64,000 nt of DNA from Agromyces subbeticus DSM 16689. Lineage in GTDB: Bacteria > Actinomycetota > Actinomycetes > Actinomycetales > Microbacteriaceae. Shown in pieces: positions 61,493 to 64,000 of the stretch. The stretch covers positions 372,001-436,000 of the forward strand of contig NZ_ATXG01000001.1 of the NCBI RefSeq assembly GCF_000421565.1. Direction: 5' to 3'. Numbering within the stretch: the first letter of the stretch is position 1; every line of letters starts with the position of its first letter. The notes beneath the pieces are model-generated. The model was not told the origin of the DNA and searched no databases. It saw only the letters and a program-made list of their open reading frames with translations. The position numbers were made by a program, and so were the translations under genes.

Positions 61493-61542
61493 TTGACGGT
61501 GCTTGGAACCATCTCTACTCTAGGAATGTTCCCGCTAACATT
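61493..61542 (+). promoter_or_regulatory. Promoter and LacI-type operator of the WxL-like/DUF916-like pair
   Basis: TTGACG (61493-61498), 17 nt and TACTCT (61516-61521) form a good promoter. It is followed by the palindrome AATGTTCCCGCTAACATT (61525-61542), whose core TGTTCCCGCTAACA matches TGTTACCGGTAACA at 12 of 14 positions. The operator sits over the expected transcription start. The remainder of the 249-base gap shows no gene. Confidence 0.75.
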
Positions 61543-61688
61543 GCAACGAACACGTGGCCCCCCGAAGGCCCGTACCCGGCAAGGACGCCGACCTCGGTCG
61601 CGACCAGAGCCACCACTGCGATCGTGTCAGCACCCTGCTGCACGACGGAACGGCTCGGCATGCGCCGACCGAGGAAACTGGAGACAAC

Positions 61689-62324
61689 ATGATCAGCAAA
61701 GGTGCTGCACTGCGTACCGCAGCAGGAGTGCTCGGCGGGCTCATGCTCGTCGGCGTCGGAAGCGCGGCGTTCGCTGCTTACCCCGACCCCACGAGCGGAT
61801 CCGACGTCGACGTGAACGTCGACATCGCAGCCGTCGAGAACGGCGCGTTGAGCCTCACGGTCGCCGCCAACGCCACGAGCCTCGCCGAGACCGGCTCGAA
61901 CGCCTCGTACCGTCAGTTCACCGGCACGCTGCCGAACGTCACGGTCACCGACACTCGCACCGACGTGCCGGCGGGCGTGTTCTGGTACGTCACGGGCCAG
62001 GCGAGCAGCTTCGTCGGGGCGACCGGCCAGCCCGACATCACCGCCGACCACCTCGGCTGGGCGCCGGCACTCGTGAACCCGGCCAATGCCGACGACGTGG
62101 TCGAAGGCCCCGCCGTCGACACCTCGCTCGACCCCACGACGCCGAACAACGTCGGCCTCGTCGGCGAAGAGCTGCTGGCGCTCAACCTGACCGACTCGCA
62201 GGCCGCGGCCACCGCCGGCCAGTGGACCGCCAACGCCGGTCTCGTGCTGAAGACCGCGGTCGATGTCGCTCCCGGTGCCTACACCTCGACGCTGACGCTG
62301 TCGCTCTTCGAGGACGCGCTCTAA
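61689..62324 (+). CDS. Small secreted WxL-domain-like surface protein
   Basis: Secreted protein of 211 residues from ATG 61689 (GGAG 5 nt upstream), with signal peptide LRTAAGVLGGLMLVGVGSAAFAA. The mature part is a single beta-rich domain (ENGALSLTVAANATSLAE ... ITADHLGWAPALVNPA ... APGAYTSTLTLSLFEDAL) whose end resembles the PGTYTATLTW-type end of WxL domains. The Trp-x-Leu motifs themselves are only partly kept (GWAPAL). It has no anchor. It is followed after 4 bp by a DUF916-like membrane protein, the classic WxL/WxLIP pairing of Firmicutes. I infer a surface protein bound to cell wall or to the partner. Confidence 0.68.
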   Translation: MISKGAALRTAAGVLGGLMLVGVGSAAFAAYPDPTSGSDVDVNVDIAAVENGALSLTVAANATSLAETGSNASYRQFTGTLPNVTVTDTRTDVPAGVFWYVTGQASSFVGATGQPDITADHLGWAPALVNPANADDVVEGPAVDTSLDPTTPNNVGLVGEELLALNLTDSQAAATAGQWTANAGLVLKTAVDVAPGAYTSTLTLSLFEDAL

Positions 62325-62328
62325 GCAC

Positions 62329-63387
62329 GTGAACCGATTTCGTCTCCGCCGCGCGCTCGCCGCCGTCGCCGCCGCACTCGCGGTCGGCGTCGGTGGCGTG
62401 CTCGCGGCCGCGGGCCCTGCCGCCGCTGAAGAGGCGGCACCCGTGTCGTGGTCGGTCACGCCGTCGGATGCCTCCGGGCCCGACGGGCGCTTCTCGGTCG
62501 AGCACGAGATCGACCCGGGTGCGAGCGTCGACGACTTCCTCGCGGTGCGCAACCTCGGCGCCGAGGAGGTCACGTTCGCGCTGTCGGCGGCCGACGGCTT
62601 CTACAACGACAACGGTCGCTTCGACATGCTGCCGTCGGGGGAGCAGTCCGTCGGCGCGGGCACCTGGATCAGCCTGCCGGAATCGGTCACCGTCGCCCCC
62701 GCCGGCACCGTCGTGGTGCCGTTCACCGTGACCGTGCCCGACAACGCCGAACCCGGCGACCACGCGGCCGGCATCGCCGCTTCCGTCATGTCGACGAGTT
62801 CTGGTGACGGGGCAGCGGTCGGCGTCGAGAGCCGCGTCGGGTTCCGAGTGATGACGCAGGTGACGGGCGAGCTCGAGCCCGTCTTCTCGGTGCAGCACGT
62901 CGTCGCCGACTACCGCACGTCGTGGAACCCCCTGCATCCCGGCGACATCGCCGTGTCGTTCGACGTGGTGAACGAGGGCAACGTGCGGCTCTCGGTCGGC
63001 GGCACCGTCGACATCGCGGGCAGGCAGGTCGCCTTCCCCGCCGACGCCGAGCGCCAGCAGGACATCCTGCCCGGCGAGCACCACACCTTCACAGCCGACC
63101 TCGACGGGGTCTGGCCGCTCTTCGGATTCGCGGGCGAGATCGTCGTCTCGCCGACCGTCACCACGGTCGGCGGCGACACCGCCGAGGTCGCCCCGGCCTC
63201 GACCTCGATCTTCGTGTGGGCGGTGCCGTGGTCCCAGTTGCTGGTGCTCATCGGGCTCGCCCTCATCATCGTGGCGCTCGTCTGGCGCCGCGGGCGCTCG
63301 AAGCGCCGCTTCGACATGCTGCTCGCCCAGGCCCGTGAAGCGGGCCGCCAGGACTCGGCCGCAGGAGGGCTGGAAGCGACTTCCTAG
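62329..63387 (+). CDS. DUF916-like (WxLIP-like) membrane-anchored surface protein
   Basis: Protein of 352 residues from GTG 62329, 4 bp after the previous stop. It has a signal peptide, then an Ig-like DUF916-type domain (SWSVTPSDASGPDGRFSVEHEIDPGASVDDFLAVRNLG ... SLPESVTVAPAGTVVVPFTVTVPDNAEPGDHAAGI) and a second beta domain (about 185-300, DUF3324-like position). It ends with one transmembrane helix (WSQLLVLIGLALIIVALVW) and a basic cytoplasmic tail of about 40 residues. This is the layout of WxL-interacting proteins. It probably tethers the small upstream protein, and perhaps other secreted proteins, to the membrane. Confidence 0.75.
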   Translation: MNRFRLRRALAAVAAALAVGVGGVLAAAGPAAAEEAAPVSWSVTPSDASGPDGRFSVEHEIDPGASVDDFLAVRNLGAEEVTFALSAADGFYNDNGRFDMLPSGEQSVGAGTWISLPESVTVAPAGTVVVPFTVTVPDNAEPGDHAAGIAASVMSTSSGDGAAVGVESRVGFRVMTQVTGELEPVFSVQHVVADYRTSWNPLHPGDIAVSFDVVNEGNVRLSVGGTVDIAGRQVAFPADAERQQDILPGEHHTFTADLDGVWPLFGFAGEIVVSPTVTTVGGDTAEVAPASTSIFVWAVPWSQLLVLIGLALIIVALVWRRGRSKRRFDMLLAQAREAGRQDSAAGGLEATS

Positions 63388-63502
63388 CTTGCCCCGAGGG
63401 CTCGCTGTTTCGACTCGCGGTTCCGCGCAGAGGCCGATGGATGCCTCGTGGCGCTCGTTCTGCACGCCTCGCCGGCGTGCCCGTCTGCACTGGAGGCAAC
63501 CG

Positions 63503-64000
63503 ATGATTCGAGAGACACCCATTCGAACGACGTCACCCGCTGCACGTCGTGATCGCAGGCTGACAACCGTGGCATCCCTCGTCGTCGGGGCCGCACTGGC
63601 CTCGTCGCTCGGCGCATCGCTGCCGGCGGCGGCAGAGGAGCCGGCCTCTCCGCAGCCGATCGCCGCCTACGCGTTCGACGATGGCACCCTGCACGACTCG
63701 GTCGGCGCGGCGGACCTCACCGCCTCGGGCACCGCCGCCCTCGTGACCGATGCCGATCGAGGCCAGGTGCTGCGCCTCGACGGTTCCGCGAACGGCTTCG
63801 CGGCCTTCCCGCAGGGCTTCTTCGACGGACGCGACGCCATGACGGTGTCGATGGACGTGAAGAGCGAGAAGACGAGCGGCAACTTCTTCACCTTCGCCTT
63901 CGGCGCCGATTCGACGAGGTACTCCTTTCTGCGGGTGCGGGGCGCCGACGTGCGCAGCGCGATCACGAATGCGTCGTGGCAGAGCGAGTCGGCCGTGACG
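63503..64000 (+). CDS. Secreted LamG-type protein, N-terminal part (cut by window end)
   Basis: The frame opens at ATG 63503 with GGAGG 6 nt upstream and is open to the window end (166 codons). The N-terminus is a long signal peptide (RRLTTVASLVVGAALASSLG ... AAAEEP), then the start of a LamG/concanavalin-like domain (IAAYAFDDGTLHDSVGAADL, AMTVSMDVKSEKTSGNFFTF). The layout matches the GH43 proteins at 48338-57245, so it is likely another multidomain glycosidase of the same locus. Whether it ends with the RCVAGK domain cannot be seen. It lies 115 bp after the DUF916-like gene. Confidence 0.75.
   Translation, partial: MIRETPIRTTSPAARRDRRLTTVASLVVGAALASSLGASLPAAAEEPASPQPIAAYAFDDGTLHDSVGAADLTASGTAALVTDADRGQVLRLDGSANGFAAFPQGFFDGRDAMTVSMDVKSEKTSGNFFTFAFGADSTRYSFLRVRGADVRSAITNASWQSESAVT

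Noticed and set aside
1-64000. CRISPR arrays, rRNA genes, insertion sequences, integrases or prophage genes
   Set aside because: I looked for regularly spaced repeats, transposase-like motifs and phage structural genes and found none; the only tRNA-like signal is the fragment at 40476.

Overview
The window is 64 kb of very GC-rich, tightly packed actinobacterial DNA. GTG starts, ATGA/GTGA gene overlaps, lipoprotein solute-binding proteins and the frequent GGATGCC/GGCATCC words point to the family Microbacteriaceae (Agromyces/Microbacterium-like). This assignment is inference from style and gene content; no rRNA or complete tRNA gene is present to confirm it.

Layout. 1-2433: end of a large sortase-anchored surface protein. 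2676-9137: N-acetylglucosamine-type kinase, LacI regulator and an MmsA/MmsB/ChvE-type monosaccharide ABC importer. 9289-18250: tautomerase and IclR regulator, divergent from kduI-kduD, a second sugar ABC importer (binding protein, permease, ATPase, permease) and an aldehyde dehydrogenase, a layout expected for use of unsaturated uronates or related acid sugars. 18551-24635: a CUT1-type importer, a cytoplasmic GH20 hexosaminidase and a ROK repressor, probably for chito-oligosaccharides. 24589-34252: a patchwork with less uniform codon use and gene remnants. It holds a TetR-controlled membrane protein/epimerase pair, a fully overlapping four-gene operon ending in a two-domain PEP-synthase-like enzyme, an acetyltransferase, an ECF41-type sigma factor with an oxidoreductase, a LysE exporter and RidA. 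34533-40324: APC permease, DeoR regulator, GMC oxidoreductase, SIS-domain protein and ROK kinase, reminiscent of fructoselysine (frl) catabolism. 40476-46014: a tRNA-3'-end-like scar followed by Fic, a lipid kinase, a GlxA-type regulator, an isochorismatase-like hydrolase and a TetR/RibD-like pair.

46140-64000 is the most distinctive part: a polysaccharide-utilisation locus aimed mainly at arabinose-containing glycans. Four secreted GH43 proteins and one 1385-residue GH127/GH146-type beta-L-arabinofuranosidase-like protein all end in the same 79-88 residue domain. That domain begins with a T/A-R-C-V-A-G-K motif and ends in a cysteine at or next to the C-terminus. They are followed by a small secreted protein resembling WxL proteins and a DUF916-like membrane protein, then by another secreted LamG-type protein cut by the window edge. 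LacI-type palindromes related to TGTTACCGGTAACA lie in the divergent promoter of the glycosidases and exactly at the promoter of the WxL-like/DUF916-like pair, suggesting one regulon. The shared C-terminal domain plus the co-regulated surface pair is my best candidate for an undescribed system: actinobacterial surface display or retention of arabinan-degrading enzymes.
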